Source: Russula earlei
Taxonomy: Eukaryota; Basidiomycota; Agaricomycetes; Russulales; Russulaceae
Assembly (NCBI GenBank): GCA_025769875.1
Contig: JAGFNK010000667.1
Location: 1-26,745, forward strand
Length of the DNA: 26,745 bases
Direction: 5' to 3'
The translations under genes and the position numbers were made by a program. Below are positions 8,883 to 17,682 of the stretch, one piece after another. Numbering within the stretch: the stretch's first letter is position 1; each line of letters starts with the position of its first letter. Under the pieces are notes generated by a model, which was given only the letters and a program-made list of their open reading frames with translations, was not told where the DNA came from and made no database searches.

Positions 8883-10110
8883 CTACACTGCTTCAAACCA
8901 ATCATCACTTCTTAGGTCTTCAAAGCTATTTGCAACCTAGCATCCAATCAATCAACAATTCATTTGTGCATATTAGCGTCAAACTCACCCAGTATGCCAA
9001 GATACCAGCAATCAGATCAGGCCATGGCTTAGTAATCACCGGCTGGCCATCAGTACTCCTTGTGGTGCTTAACTGAACTACAGAGGATTGGTTATAGGAG
9101 GCCCCATCATAGTTGTCATCGAGCTTGATGAGAAGGAAGATCCAATCACGTCCATTGGTCAGAGCACCGCGGAGAACCTTTTTCCTAAGATAAAGTAGGA
9201 CATTGGACATGTGCACCAGAAGCTAGGAGGATCTACCTACTGAAGAAGCTTTCCACATGCATACATCTCACATACTGCCTGAGGAACGTAGTCCGAGGGA
9301 TCGGAAAGCTTGGCTTCTATAACGAAGAAGCCAGATGGCATATGTGACCTGAGAATATGAAGTTGCGGTGATCTCAGAAGAATAGCTGGAGAAGATAATG
9401 AGTTTGGCGGTCGAGATAAGCCAAGGCAGACTTACCAGCGATGCGTTGACTTCCTACGATAGCAGTGTAGTCTACAAATCCTGAAAGGGTTGACAAACTC
9501 GATGGGCTGATGGTAGTGGCTGGAACAACGTGTTCCATGTTGAGAACCATGCGCTTAGTTGGGGATAGCATTGCAGATGCGCGGAAGAAGAACGCGTCAA
9601 TCCACGCACGGGCGCTTGCTTCGGTCTGAAGGAATATGCGAGTAGCAGAAAGCTTGACGGATCATTACATACCGTCCTAGGAACGAGACTTTCCAACAAA
9701 TGTAATTGACGATACAGGTTCGCAGAAGACCAAAGTTCGCTCTGTCCCAGGGCGGCAGTCGCCGCGATCCGTTCCTCGAAATTGGGCTTCAAATCAATAA
9801 AGCCAGTAGATATAATTTTCAACTTGGTCAAGTGCTCTGTAGTCATGCTGGAGAAGGTAAGAGACTGTAGGGAGTGAGTTAATGGTAATGGAATGCCGTT
9901 TCGTAGCTCGGGTCATACCTGAGGCCCCTCCAGCTTCGACCCCAACAAAGAGAGCATTGCATCGACCTGCTGATCAAAATCTTCCGAAGGGCCTTCCTCC
10001 TCGTCGGACTCCTCATAGACTATTGATTTCTTCAGCTTAAGAAGAGAATTGTAGGCGAGTTGCAATTCCAGCCCAGTGAGACCGGAGAGTTTACGCTTCT
10101 TAGAGGACAT
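8883..10110 (-). CDS. PD-(D/E)XK nuclease-like protein, six exons, intact
   Basis: Exons on the minus strand: 10110-9919, 9864-9673, 9625-9436, 9385-9241, 9184-8989, 8936-8883. The five introns are 47-56 bp with GT..AG ends, and the joined frame is 322 aa without a stop. Residues 4-7 (KKRK) look like a nuclear signal, followed by an acidic run (EESDEEEG, exon 1). The core resembles a PD-(D/E)XK nuclease: D180 in GFVDYTAIVG, E215 and K217 in FFVIEAK, Q227 in a helix ending EMYACGKLL, then LTNGRDWIFL (about 248-257). The last motif is like the TNG..W segment of restriction-type nucleases such as HsdR N-termini. A cut of DNA or RNA is inferred from motifs only. The gene stands alone among mobile elements; capture from or defence against them is possible but unproven. 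Exon structure is firm; fold assignment is moderate. Confidence 0.8.
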
Positions 10111-10165
10111 GGCGTTAAATTACGCGGGAGATCGAGAGAGCGCGAGAAGACGACGATAAAATTCC

Positions 10166-10233
10166 ACTAAACGCTATTCCAGCAACTAAACGCTATTCAC
10201 ACCCAGCAACAGGTTGTGACGCAATCACGTGAT
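10166..10233 (-). promoter_or_regulatory. Upstream region of the nuclease-like gene: direct repeat and CACGTG box
   Basis: A 14-bp perfect direct repeat (ACTAAACGCTATTC at 10166-10179 and 10185-10198) lies 56-88 bp upstream of the start codon. The 10-bp palindrome ATCACGTGAT (10224-10233), a CACGTG E-box of the kind bound by bHLH factors, lies about 115 bp upstream. Both sit in a CpG-containing stretch that contrasts with the surrounding repeats. A role in expression is inferred from position. Confidence 0.5.
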
Positions 10234-10239
10234 ATGCAA

Positions 10240-11060
10240 ACCACGCCAAAGTTCGTTAATGCCTCCTCCTTTGTGAGGAGGAACACCACATGTGATGCAT
10301 CACACATGACAGACAGGAATGGATAAGTCCAGTCCACTAAAACTCAACTCAGTGGTCAATAAAGGTGAAATATATTGACCACTGAATCAACTCAGCTCAG
10401 ATTAGAAATTATTTTAAAACAATTGATTGATTTGTTTTCCTCTCCTCATGCATTGCATTATTGTAAATATGTCAACCCAAACAATTAGAAATTGGTTGAA
10501 TGCTTAAGAGAGGGGCAGCTCAGTTCCCAAGTTATGTAACCTAAGATGCAACATGAGTCAACCCTGAATCACAAGTGGGATTATATACAACTTAATTTGC
10601 CCAATCAATTTAGCCTTAGCAGACTTGGATAAACTTAACACGATGGCATATGTTGATACATGGATTTATATTAAAAAAATTGAGGACATAAAGTGCATCC
10701 AGCAAAATATGACACCAAATTTTTAATAAGAATGGTCTACTCATTACATGGCAATAATCAGCCAATGGGGATCATTCACACCTGATGGGGATCAATTGCC
10801 TCAATGACAGAGACTGACCACACAGATTAAACTCAATGCAAAGATCTGGGCTTTACATTTCATTACAATTTTACTTGAGGCCAAATAACATAGTCAGCAT
10901 TCTTATAATATAATTGAATCTTGTTTGTATTTCCCTCTAAAAACCAAGTCTGTGTTGAAGGCAACTGGCTGTGTATGTCTGATGCCCTTGTTGCAAATAA
11001 CTCAAAAGGAATCAGACATGTAACCTGTTCATATTCATATGAATTCAAACTACAACAAGA
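10240..11060. other. AT-rich intergenic stretch with hairpins, no gene supported
   Basis: No convincing coding region is seen. There is a 7-bp stem hairpin (CCTCCTC/GAGGAGG, 10262-10281), a near-palindrome CATGTGATGCATCACACATG just after it, and a 13-bp perfect inverted repeat at 10349-10361/10373-10385. A 61-codon minus-strand frame (10863-11048) has varied composition and could be a lone exon, but nothing supports it. Confidence 0.5.
10349..10385. repeat. 13-bp perfect inverted repeat (hairpin)
   Basis: TCAGTGGTCAATA at 10349-10361 pairs perfectly with TATTGACCACTGA at 10373-10385 across an 11-nt loop. It may be the end of a small inverted-repeat element or a chance hairpin in AT-rich DNA. 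Confidence 0.7.
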
Positions 11061-11979
11061 AAGTCTAAGCCTAGATACTTAGCTACATGCAAGCCTTAGA
11101 AGACAGGATACAATCATCTGATATACCCTGTGAGTTGAGCTAGCTCTGACAGAGTAAAGATACATTCTGAGTATATGGCATAGCAACTCCAGGGATGTGC
11201 ATGTGAGATCATGATGCTGCTGAGACCAAGAAGAGGAGAGAAAGAGTGGAAGAGGAGCAAGAAAGTTACTGAGCACTAGAGCAAAACGCAAGCAGGCAAG
11301 AAGGGAAAGACTGGAAGGCAAGAGGTAAAGATAAAGGAGTTGCAGGTTGAAGGTGGGTTGAGAACTTTGAGATGCAGAGGGTGGTGGCTTGCTGAGTTCA
11401 TGAAAACAGAGAAGAAGGGACAAAACAGGTCTCTTGTTCTGACATGTTACTAGAGGGTTTATATATGAGATGTGAACTATGAGAAGGGGATATTGGGGGA
11501 TTGGGAAGACAGAAAGACACAAGTTGGGAGTGTGAGACATGGATGTGAGACAAGATGAGCCAGAGCAATGACACTGTGAAACAAGGCATAAGTATGAATC
11601 TGAAGCAGTATCATTGACTCAGGTAAACAAAACCAATCAGTAATAAGCAAGTCAAAGGGAACAAATGGAGTTGGAGGCCAAGTAACTAGGGAGTCTGAAT
11701 TTGTAGCAAGACACAAACTGAGGAGTAGTGTACAAAGGGTCCACAAAGTGATGATGATGGAAATCATCAGGGCACTGAGCCCTTGCATCTGACTGTCGTG
11801 ATGACAGTGAAAGGCAGCAGAGTGCATCTTAGTGGTCACAGCAATGCAATGCAATGAAAGAGGGTTGAGAGCTGGCTGGGCAGTGAAGGTAGAACTGGTA
11901 CATGATGAAAGAGAGTTGAGAGCAATGATGCAGGGCTGGAATGGGATGCCACCTTACAGTGGGACACTGTGTGACAACA
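11061..11979 (-). repeat. Possible decayed LTR with TATA box (minus strand)
   Basis: On the minus strand a TATATAAA box (plus 11458-11465) is followed by CCCTCTAGTAACATG and then by a long pyrimidine-rich leader (plus 11210-11420 is purine-rich). A TGTTGTCAC start at 11979 on the minus strand could be the LTR 5' end. I could not find a matching 3' end or target duplication. Open frames here are compositional and not supported as genes. Confidence 0.35.
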
Positions 11980-12130
11980 TACTAAAGAATAGTGCTTTCA
12001 GGTCAGGTCACATTGACTGCAAAAACTGCTTGACCGAACCTGACCTGACTGATCATGAATGAACTTTCAGTCAAGGTCAAACTGGATTGTAGAATGTCCA
12101 GTCACAGTCACATCAACTTTCAAGCAAGAT

Positions 12131-12188
12131 AAAAACTGGTCAAGACTGGTCAAGACTGGTTAAGACTGGTGTGCCTGGTGTGCCTGGG
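12131..12188. repeat. Short tandem repeats: 10-bp AAGACTGGTC-type unit x4, then 9-bp unit x2
   Basis: Four 10-bp units ending ACTGGT occupy 12131-12170 (AAAAACTGGT, CAAGACTGGT twice, TAAGACTGGT). They are followed by GTGCCTGGT and GTGCCTGGG (12171-12188). Similar ACTGGTC motifs recur at 13930-14130. Confidence 0.85.
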
Positions 12189-12436
12189 ATTTCTGTCAAG
12201 ATTTCATGGGTTTGAGGACTATGGTCACAGCTTTAGGCAAGCTCTAGACGACCAGTGTGGTGTGTCTGGAGATGCACAAATGTGAAAGAGCAGGGTTGTT
12301 GGACCATTCAGTGGACATCAACTGAGGAACCAGAGGTGGGAGCAAGAAGGGGAGAGAGGAGCTGGTATCACACACTTGGTTGTTTGAAGTTCTTCATTCA
12401 AGCAGAGGCAGATGTCAAAGCTTATTCTTCTCTCTC

Positions 12437-12473
12437 TTTACCTTTACTACAGAGTAGCTAAGGGTTTTATATA
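12437..12473 (-). promoter_or_regulatory. LTR-like core promoter (minus strand)
   Basis: On the minus strand TATATAAAA (plus 12465-12473) is followed by CCCTTAGCTACTCTGTAGTA. The 16-base string TAGCTACTCTGTAGTA also follows the TATA box at 17591 on the plus strand. Shared sequence and spacing point to a common promoter family, probably from LTRs. Confidence 0.55.
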
Positions 12474-12579
12474 CATGGGGGAAGTACAAAGAGTAGAAGA
12501 TAATAAAGAAAATGGAATGGTGAAAGGGAATCAGAGGATTGGGACCAGGCAAGGTGGTTGAGGGTGTGGTGAGAAATGA

Positions 12580-12960
12580 ATGACACAAACAGATCTGCAT
12601 GTGCTTGGACAGACAATGTGGTTGGAATGGTCTACCCTTGAGGATGTCCACGCAAAAATCACCTCCCTCCATGTGCAGACCAAGGAAGCATCTCAAGCAA
12701 AACCATTTGACTTTGACAAGCGGCTCACTGAAATCTGAGACAAGGAGCTGGCCATGTGTGCAGAGAAGAAGGCTGTGAAGAAGGTTGAACAAGAGAGGGC
12801 ATGTCTTGAACATGTGCAGGACGCGGTGGCAATGCTAATCAACAGTGGGGACATGAACATGATGGGCTTCAGTGGGAGAAAGGCTTGAGATGCAAACATG
12901 TTGCATGAGCTGGGGTGTGGTGTGGGCACATGGTCAGTGGCAAGGGGTGGGCAATGCAGT
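12580..12960 (+). pseudogene. Decayed ORF with a charged, coiled-coil-like segment
   Basis: I do not recognise a family. From the ATG at 12580 one frame runs to a stop near 12958, interrupted only by TGA at 12736-12738 and 12886-12888. The middle part (about 12739-12840) is rich in Glu, Lys and Ala (AEKKAVKKVEQERACLEHVQ), as in a coiled coil. The stretch after it carries a Met/Gly-rich run. Amino-acid variety is much better here than in the neighbouring low-complexity frames. Both stops would be cured by CGA or TGG, as in the gag remnant. It may be part of a transposon ORF. Confidence 0.45.
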
Positions 12961-13160
12961 TGAGGTCTTAACATTGGGTGTGAGGTGGTAGTGTGAGCGT
13001 GCAGTCGGTAGCGAAGGATGGAAGAAATGGAGTGTCACATCACTTTGTCCATCATGGTCCCGCACCCGATTCCGTGACCAGCCATGATTCACCTTAGACC
13101 AGACCAGATGACTGGTCATAACCTGTCATAGTGTGAACCTCTTCCTATACCTAGATGTTC

Positions 13161-13612
13161 TGTGTGCGTGTTTGAGGCAGAGGTGGAGACAAGGTGAGAT
13201 GAGGTGAGGGAGGAGGCATGGTAGTGATGGGCTGTGGTGCACAAGTGGGTGGGCATGGCAGAATGAACATGAGCACTCGAAAACAGCCTGCAAAGCAGAA
13301 CAAATCAGAAAGCCATAAAAATGAAAGAAAGAAAAAAATGCACATGGCTCAATGTATGAAAATTGCGCATGTGGGAAAAGACACGTTGTGTGTGCATGCC
13401 AGGCAGAGGTGGTGACAGAGTGAGACAAGGTGAGGGAGGAGGCATGGTGGTGATGGCAAACATAGGCTGTGGTGCACAAGTGGGTGGGCGCAGTATGAAT
13501 GAAAATGCAGCCTGCAAAGCAGAATGAATCAGAAAGCCATGAAAATGAAAGAAAGATAAAAAAAATGCACATGGCTCAAGGCATGAAAGTCGCGCTCATG
13601 GGACAAGATGGG
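13161..13612. repeat. Tandem duplication, unit about 227 bp
   Basis: Two diverged copies lie head to tail. GGTGAGGGAGGAGGCATGGT recurs at 13203 and 13429, GCACATGGCTCAA recurs at 13340 and 13567, and the CTGCAAAGCAGAA block recurs too, giving a period of 226-227 bp. A weaker third partial copy may follow at about 13655-13730. Open frames on both strands here follow the repeat and have no supported product. Confidence 0.85.
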
Positions 13613-14138
13613 TTGCATGCCATCAGGGTCTTGAGTCTAGGGATTGGCCAGATGAGAGAGAAAAAAAAAGGTACAGCTTAATGTGTGATGTTTGCACATG
13701 TGGGAAGCTCAGTTGTGTCATCATGGATTCATGTGTCGGCATTTGCCCAGCATGTGTGGAGGGAGGGAGTGCATGAAAGTAGTGCACTGCATGATTCCCA
13801 AGCCAGCAGGAACCCACCTTACAGTGCATGCAACAAGGGTGGTGGTGGAAAGTGGCAGTGACATGAGAGAGAGGGAAGTGGCAGCATGGTGGCAATGATG
13901 ATGCAAGGGAAAGGTGAGGCGAGTGTGGCTGTTCCTGGGTCAAGAACTGGTTCCAACTAGTCATCCTCCAGTTTTGGTTGGGACTGGTCTGAACTGGTCA
14001 ATTGACTGCAAATGACTGCGTGTAACCGGTCACATGCAGTCTGGTCCAGTTTTTTGAGGATTGGGCAAACCAGCAGCCAGTCACAGTCATGGTCATGCCA
14101 AAATCCTGGGAAAAACTGGACTTAACTGGACTTTGAAG
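13613..14138. other. No gene seen; ACTGGTC-rich stretch before the chromovirus
   Basis: The part from about 13930 to 14130 carries many ACTGGTC/GACCAGT-type motifs and a CCAGTCACAGTCA string that also occurs near 12099. It lies directly against the 5' limit of the recognisable chromovirus Pol. It may be the end of an unidentified insertion that removed the rest of pol. No terminus could be defined. Confidence 0.4.
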
Positions 14139-15201
14139 CACTAACTTAGAGAAGAAGTAGCTATCTCTCTGAGCCAAGCAACAGAAATCATGGACCTCAA
14201 ACCCCAACATTTTGCTTTAAAGAAGGAGATCAAGTGTGGTTAGAAGCTACAAATCCACAAACCACTCACCCAAAAGCAAAACTAGCCCCTCAATGCTATG
14301 GACCATTTAAAGTCATAGCCACATATCCAGTAAATGTTTGCCTTGAATTACCAGAGTCTTGGAGGATACACCTGGTTTTTTACCATTCCCTGATCAAACC
14401 TTACAAAGAAACCATTGCCCATGGCCCTAACTACTTAAAACCACTGCCTATACTAATAGATGGAGAAAAACAATATGAAGTAGAACAAATCTTAGACTCT
14501 CAACTGTCCCCAAACTGCAAAGGGATTCAATACCTAGTTAAATGGAAAGGATACACCACTGCAGAGATGTTAAGATCTGTTCGATCTTAATACTGACTCT
14601 AGTGAAAGAGTTGCTTGATATAGTTCAAGCACTAAACTTCAAATCCTTTGATATTATCTCAGGAAGAATGAATGTCAGACATGAGAAGGGCCTCTTTCAC
14701 TTAGAGCAGTGACTTGGTTCGAGAGAATGAGAATAATGTGAATTATTTAGAAAGTAAGTCAAGCATAAGGCTCAACTCTTGATACACCTGAGTATTTATA
14801 CTATATCTTGACAACAACTGATCTGACTTGTATGAAACTTGGGGAGCACATAGCTGAGATCCAATAGTATCCAAAAACAGAGACCACATGTGGAAAGTAT
14901 CAGAAATGACTCACATGTGAGTCATTCTTTCCTAGTATCTGTCATCAATCAAGTAAGCAATCACTAAGCATCAGTCATCCTATCAGTCAGTGATCACTAA
15001 GTATCAGTCAGCAAATCAATAAGCAATCAGTAAGAACAAATGAGTAAGCAAGCATAGGTAAGCAAGCAGACAGGGACACAAATTGAATCCTAACAAGAGA
15101 ATACTTGGGAACCAGTGTCTAACCTATCAAAAGTGCAACTACTGGTCAAAGACTTTCATTGGAAATATCCAAGAACAGTTCCCACCAGGGGTTCCCCCTA
15201 A
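14139..15201 (+). pseudogene. Chromovirus integrase C-terminus and chromodomain, interrupted
   Basis: The first block reads KEGDQVWLEATN, then LAPQCYGPFKV and PESWRIHLVFYHSLIKPY, the usual integrase C-terminal end of Ty3/gypsy Pol. A chromodomain follows: YEVEQILDSQ and IQYLVKWKGYT before the solo LTR, then ENTWEPVSNLS after it (15097 onward), ending at TAA 15199-15201. Chromodomains of this group steer integration to marked chromatin. The TSD bases AGAGA supply the joining codons, so the frame is exact once the LTR is removed. A frameshift near 14190 separates the upstream LREEVAISLSQATEIM segment. The first block now ends in a short aberrant tail at 14590. Confidence 0.9.
14568..15095 (+). 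repeat. Solo LTR inside the chromodomain (TSD AGAGA)
   Basis: The LTR is 528 bp, TGTTAAGATC..CCTAACA, flanked by AGAGA at 14563-14567 and 15096-15100. The start resembles the copia LTR at 4082 (TGTTGAGATC), suggesting a related copia family. A TATA-like TATTTATA is at 14793-14800. The 3' half (about 14941-15072) is built of degenerate CAGTAAGCAATCA-type repeats. The absence of internal sequence means an element was lost by LTR-LTR recombination. Confidence 0.92.
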
Positions 15202-15206
15202 TCTTA

Positions 15207-15617
15207 TTGCCGTTTTCAGCGCACTTGGTGGAGCTTGAATTCCACCCAAATTGGTGCAGAAACCCCCTCAAACATGCGGGATGAATATCTCCCTCAAAAC
15301 AGCTTCAATTCATATGAAATTTATTGTCCCTGAATTGCCTGAATGAGGGCTAAACAGCCCTATTGTTTTCATGAGATTTGAGTGAGAATTGGTGGAGCTG
15401 GACTCAAGCCACCTCCACATGTGTATTAGATGAATTACAACTCAAAATCATGGTCTATATCTATTATTTTTCCCTCATGTTGTACCCATGGGCTGTCTTG
15501 AGGCAGCCCCATAGTGTTTTTGACTCAAGTGTTGTGGTGTGCAACATTGTTCTCAGTGTGATCGGAGTGATGGCCAGCCACTCATTGCCCCTCTCACCTC
15601 TCCATTCTGACCATCCT
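15207..15617 (+). repeat. Left arm of the long inverted repeat
   Basis: Pairs with 17683-18094. An open frame crosses this arm (from 15378) and its mirror crosses the other arm, but both simply reflect the repeat and start without ATG. Confidence 0.93.
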
Positions 15618-15757
15618 TTGCCCTCATTCCCACCACACCCACTGTCTCAGCCGCATCAGTCACACCACACCCTTCCAACTTGCATTTGGCCCTCCACACC
15701 CACAGTCGCAGCCGCGTGAGTCACACTGCCTATGTTGACCTGCCATCTGTCTTCACC

Positions 15758-17608
15758 ATGCGCCGCCCGCACTCCTTCAGCATGCCGGCTCAGTTAGAAT
15801 ACCTCAAGCTCAAGTGGGATCTGGAGGACCTTATCGCCTCCTCATCAAGACTCCGCATGTGTGACTGGGAAGACGTAGACGAATACTACCGGAGTTTCAG
15901 GGCAATCTGCGGTCCCCTCGTTCATGCATGCTGCCTGTGCTATGAAGATTGCAATGAGTCATTCTGGCTCGGACTCCACCTGGATGACCACCGGATGGTC
16001 TCCAAACGTCTTGGCCCCTGGTGCCTGAACGAACAGCAGAGGCACTTTGTTGATTTCCAAGAAGTATTCGACACACTAGTCAAGATATTCTCTCAGTGTC
16101 CCTGTGACATTCAGCAGGCACGCCAACTCTGCTCTGCAGACAAAGACAAAGACGACTACACATACCCTGCACCCATGCCCACTCCAGCCTCCGTCCCTAC
16201 ATCGTGCACCATCACCTCCGCCTTGCCTGCCTTGCCCATCGTCCCTGTGGTTCCCACCTCGTCTGCCGTTCCTGTCACCTTGTTCACCGCCACCATCCTC
16301 GGCTCGCCAGCCATCATCGCCTCAGCTCCACCTGCCCTCACCATCCCAGCATTGCCCGCATTTGCCATTGTCGCCACCTCATCTGTCCCCACCACCGTAG
16401 CCTCAGCCGTGACATCGCCTATCACCACTGTCCCCATCTTTGCCCAACCAGCTCCCATGCCCTCAGTGTCGCCTGCTATGGCCACTGTCTCAGCTCCATG
16501 CACAACCACCATCTCAACCTTGCCCACCAACATTTTAGTGCTGCCTGCCACTTCAGCCCTCACAGCCTCGTCTGCCACCCCCACCTTTGTCTCATCTGCT
16601 CCCACGCCCTCAGTCATCTTGTCACCCTCAGTCTCGTCCGTTGCCTCGTCCATTGCCACAGTAGCCTCAGTCATGCCAGCCACCAACTTCGCATCAGTCT
16701 CCATCTTAGCCTCACCCATACTCGTCAGTTCAGTCCGTCATAGCACCAGCATCGCAGCCACTGCCATCTCCACCCTGCCCTCAGCCTCAGCCTTCTCAGT
16801 CTCAGCCGCCGCCACTGCGCCCCTAGTTTTGCCAGCTGTCTCTGTCTCCGTTGCCCCAGCTTCAGATCAGTCAACTGCTGCCACCGCGCTCTTAGCCTTG
16901 CCAGCCGCCTTAGTCTCATCAGCTGCCACTGTAGCCTCAGCCTCAGCCACTGATGTCTTAGTGCCACATGCTGCTGCCTCCACCACCATCTCACAAGCCA
17001 CCGCCACCATGCCCTTGTCAGCCACAGCCGCCGTTGCCCCTGCGTCACCCTCAGTTGTTGCATCCACCCCATCTGCCTCCACCGTCGCACCAGCTCAGTC
17101 TGCCACCACCTTCTCAGTCTCAGCCTCAGTCTTCTCAGTCTCAGCTGCCGCTTTAGTAGTTTCGCGTGACACCAGCACTGCCACACCGTTGCAACCCCTT
17201 GCCACCAGCACCACCCCAGAAGACCAAGAAGGCCTTGGCCACGAACTTAGCCACAACATGCCACAACAGGAGCAGAAGCCGCCGCCATGCTGCCACCACC
17301 GCAGGAGAAGCAGTCGCCAATGCCAACAGCACACTGCACGCCGCCTCCCACATTGCCTCCCCATCCGTTTGCGCGCTCTTGCCCACATCTGCTGCCAACA
17401 CCTGCAGTGGAGACGACCCCGCCACCGCCGCCACAAGACAACAGATCCCACCCCTGCGCAAGCTGCCCCACACATCCTCTTTCTCAAGTCCTTGCCACCT
17501 ACATCTCTATCTACGAACTCACGCTCACTGCCTACGCCTTCGCTCCTCATCCACGCCTGCTGCCACCACCTGCAATGGAGACGACTCCTGTATATAAAAA
17601 CACCCTAG
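15758..17608 (+). CDS. Gag-like protein with long Ala/Ser/Thr/Pro-rich tail
   Basis: The first ATG of the open frame, at 15758, gives 616 aa. Residues about 10-115 form a folded-looking, charged and aromatic domain (EDVDEYYRSFRAI, ESFWLGLHLDDHRM, FQEVFDTLVKIFSQ). Its spacing of YYR.F, FW.GLH.DD and F.EVF resembles Gag-like domains of fungal retroelements, from memory. Residues about 138-490 are low complexity (Ala, Ser, Thr, Pro, Val), coded by degenerate GCC/TCA-rich repeats. A His/Arg/Pro-rich end contains a repeated HLQWRR segment and runs through the TATA box at 17591. No zinc knuckle, protease or catalytic motif is seen. It is the only ORF of the inverted-repeat element. Only the first 115 residues are convincingly a protein domain; the rest may be a repeat that happens to be open. 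Confidence 0.6.
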   Translation: MRRPHSFSMPAQLEYLKLKWDLEDLIASSSRLRMCDWEDVDEYYRSFRAICGPLVHACCLCYEDCNESFWLGLHLDDHRMVSKRLGPWCLNEQQRHFVDFQEVFDTLVKIFSQCPCDIQQARQLCSADKDKDDYTYPAPMPTPASVPTSCTITSALPALPIVPVVPTSSAVPVTLFTATILGSPAIIASAPPALTIPALPAFAIVATSSVPTTVASAVTSPITTVPIFAQPAPMPSVSPAMATVSAPCTTTISTLPTNILVLPATSALTASSATPTFVSSAPTPSVILSPSVSSVASSIATVASVMPATNFASVSILASPILVSSVRHSTSIAATAISTLPSASAFSVSAAATAPLVLPAVSVSVAPASDQSTAATALLALPAALVSSAATVASASATDVLVPHAAASTTISQATATMPLSATAAVAPASPSVVASTPSASTVAPAQSATTFSVSASVFSVSAAALVVSRDTSTATPLQPLATSTTPEDQEGLGHELSHNMPQQEQKPPPCCHHRRRSSRQCQQHTARRLPHCLPIRLRALAHICCQHLQWRRPRHRRHKTTDPTPAQAAPHILFLKSLPPTSLSTNSRSLPTPSLLIHACCHHLQWRRLLYIKTP

Positions 17609-17636
17609 CTACTCTGTAGTAGAAAGAGTTCAGAAT
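17591..17636 (+). promoter_or_regulatory. TATA-type core promoter inside the inverted-repeat element
   Basis: TATATAAAAA at 17591-17600 is followed by CACCCTAGCTACTCTGTAGT, which shares 16 bases (TAGCTACTCTGTAGTA) with the minus-strand promoter at 12437-12473. Transcription from it would run rightward through the right arm, away from the Gag-like ORF. This is the layout of a gag followed by a 3' LTR promoter. Confidence 0.55.
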
Positions 17637-17682
17637 AGGACCCCTCTTTGCAACCCACTCCTCTCTGTCTGTGAAAAACAAG

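Noticed and set aside
9341..9360. Alternative splice acceptor TTCTCAG at 9349 for intron 3 of the nuclease-like gene
   Set aside because: It gives a stop codon after ten residues, whereas the acceptor at 9386 keeps the frame through the IEAK motif.
11079..11854. Several minus-strand frames of 60-150 codons
   Set aside because: They are Leu/Ser/Pro-rich readings of a pyrimidine-rich leader-like stretch; the frames overlap each other and show no motif.
13126..13572. 148-aa minus-strand frame with repeated His/Ser/Phe segments
   Set aside because: It is the translation of the 227-bp tandem duplication and has no independent support.
15378..15719. 113-aa frame in the left arm and its twin at 17630-17923
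   Set aside because: Both arise from the inverted repeat itself, start without ATG, and the inner ends diverge without regard to codons.
16725..17186. Long minus-strand frames rich in Arg, Trp and Leu opposite the Gag-like ORF
   Set aside because: They are mirrors of the low-complexity GCC/TCA repeat, with no domain-like sequence.
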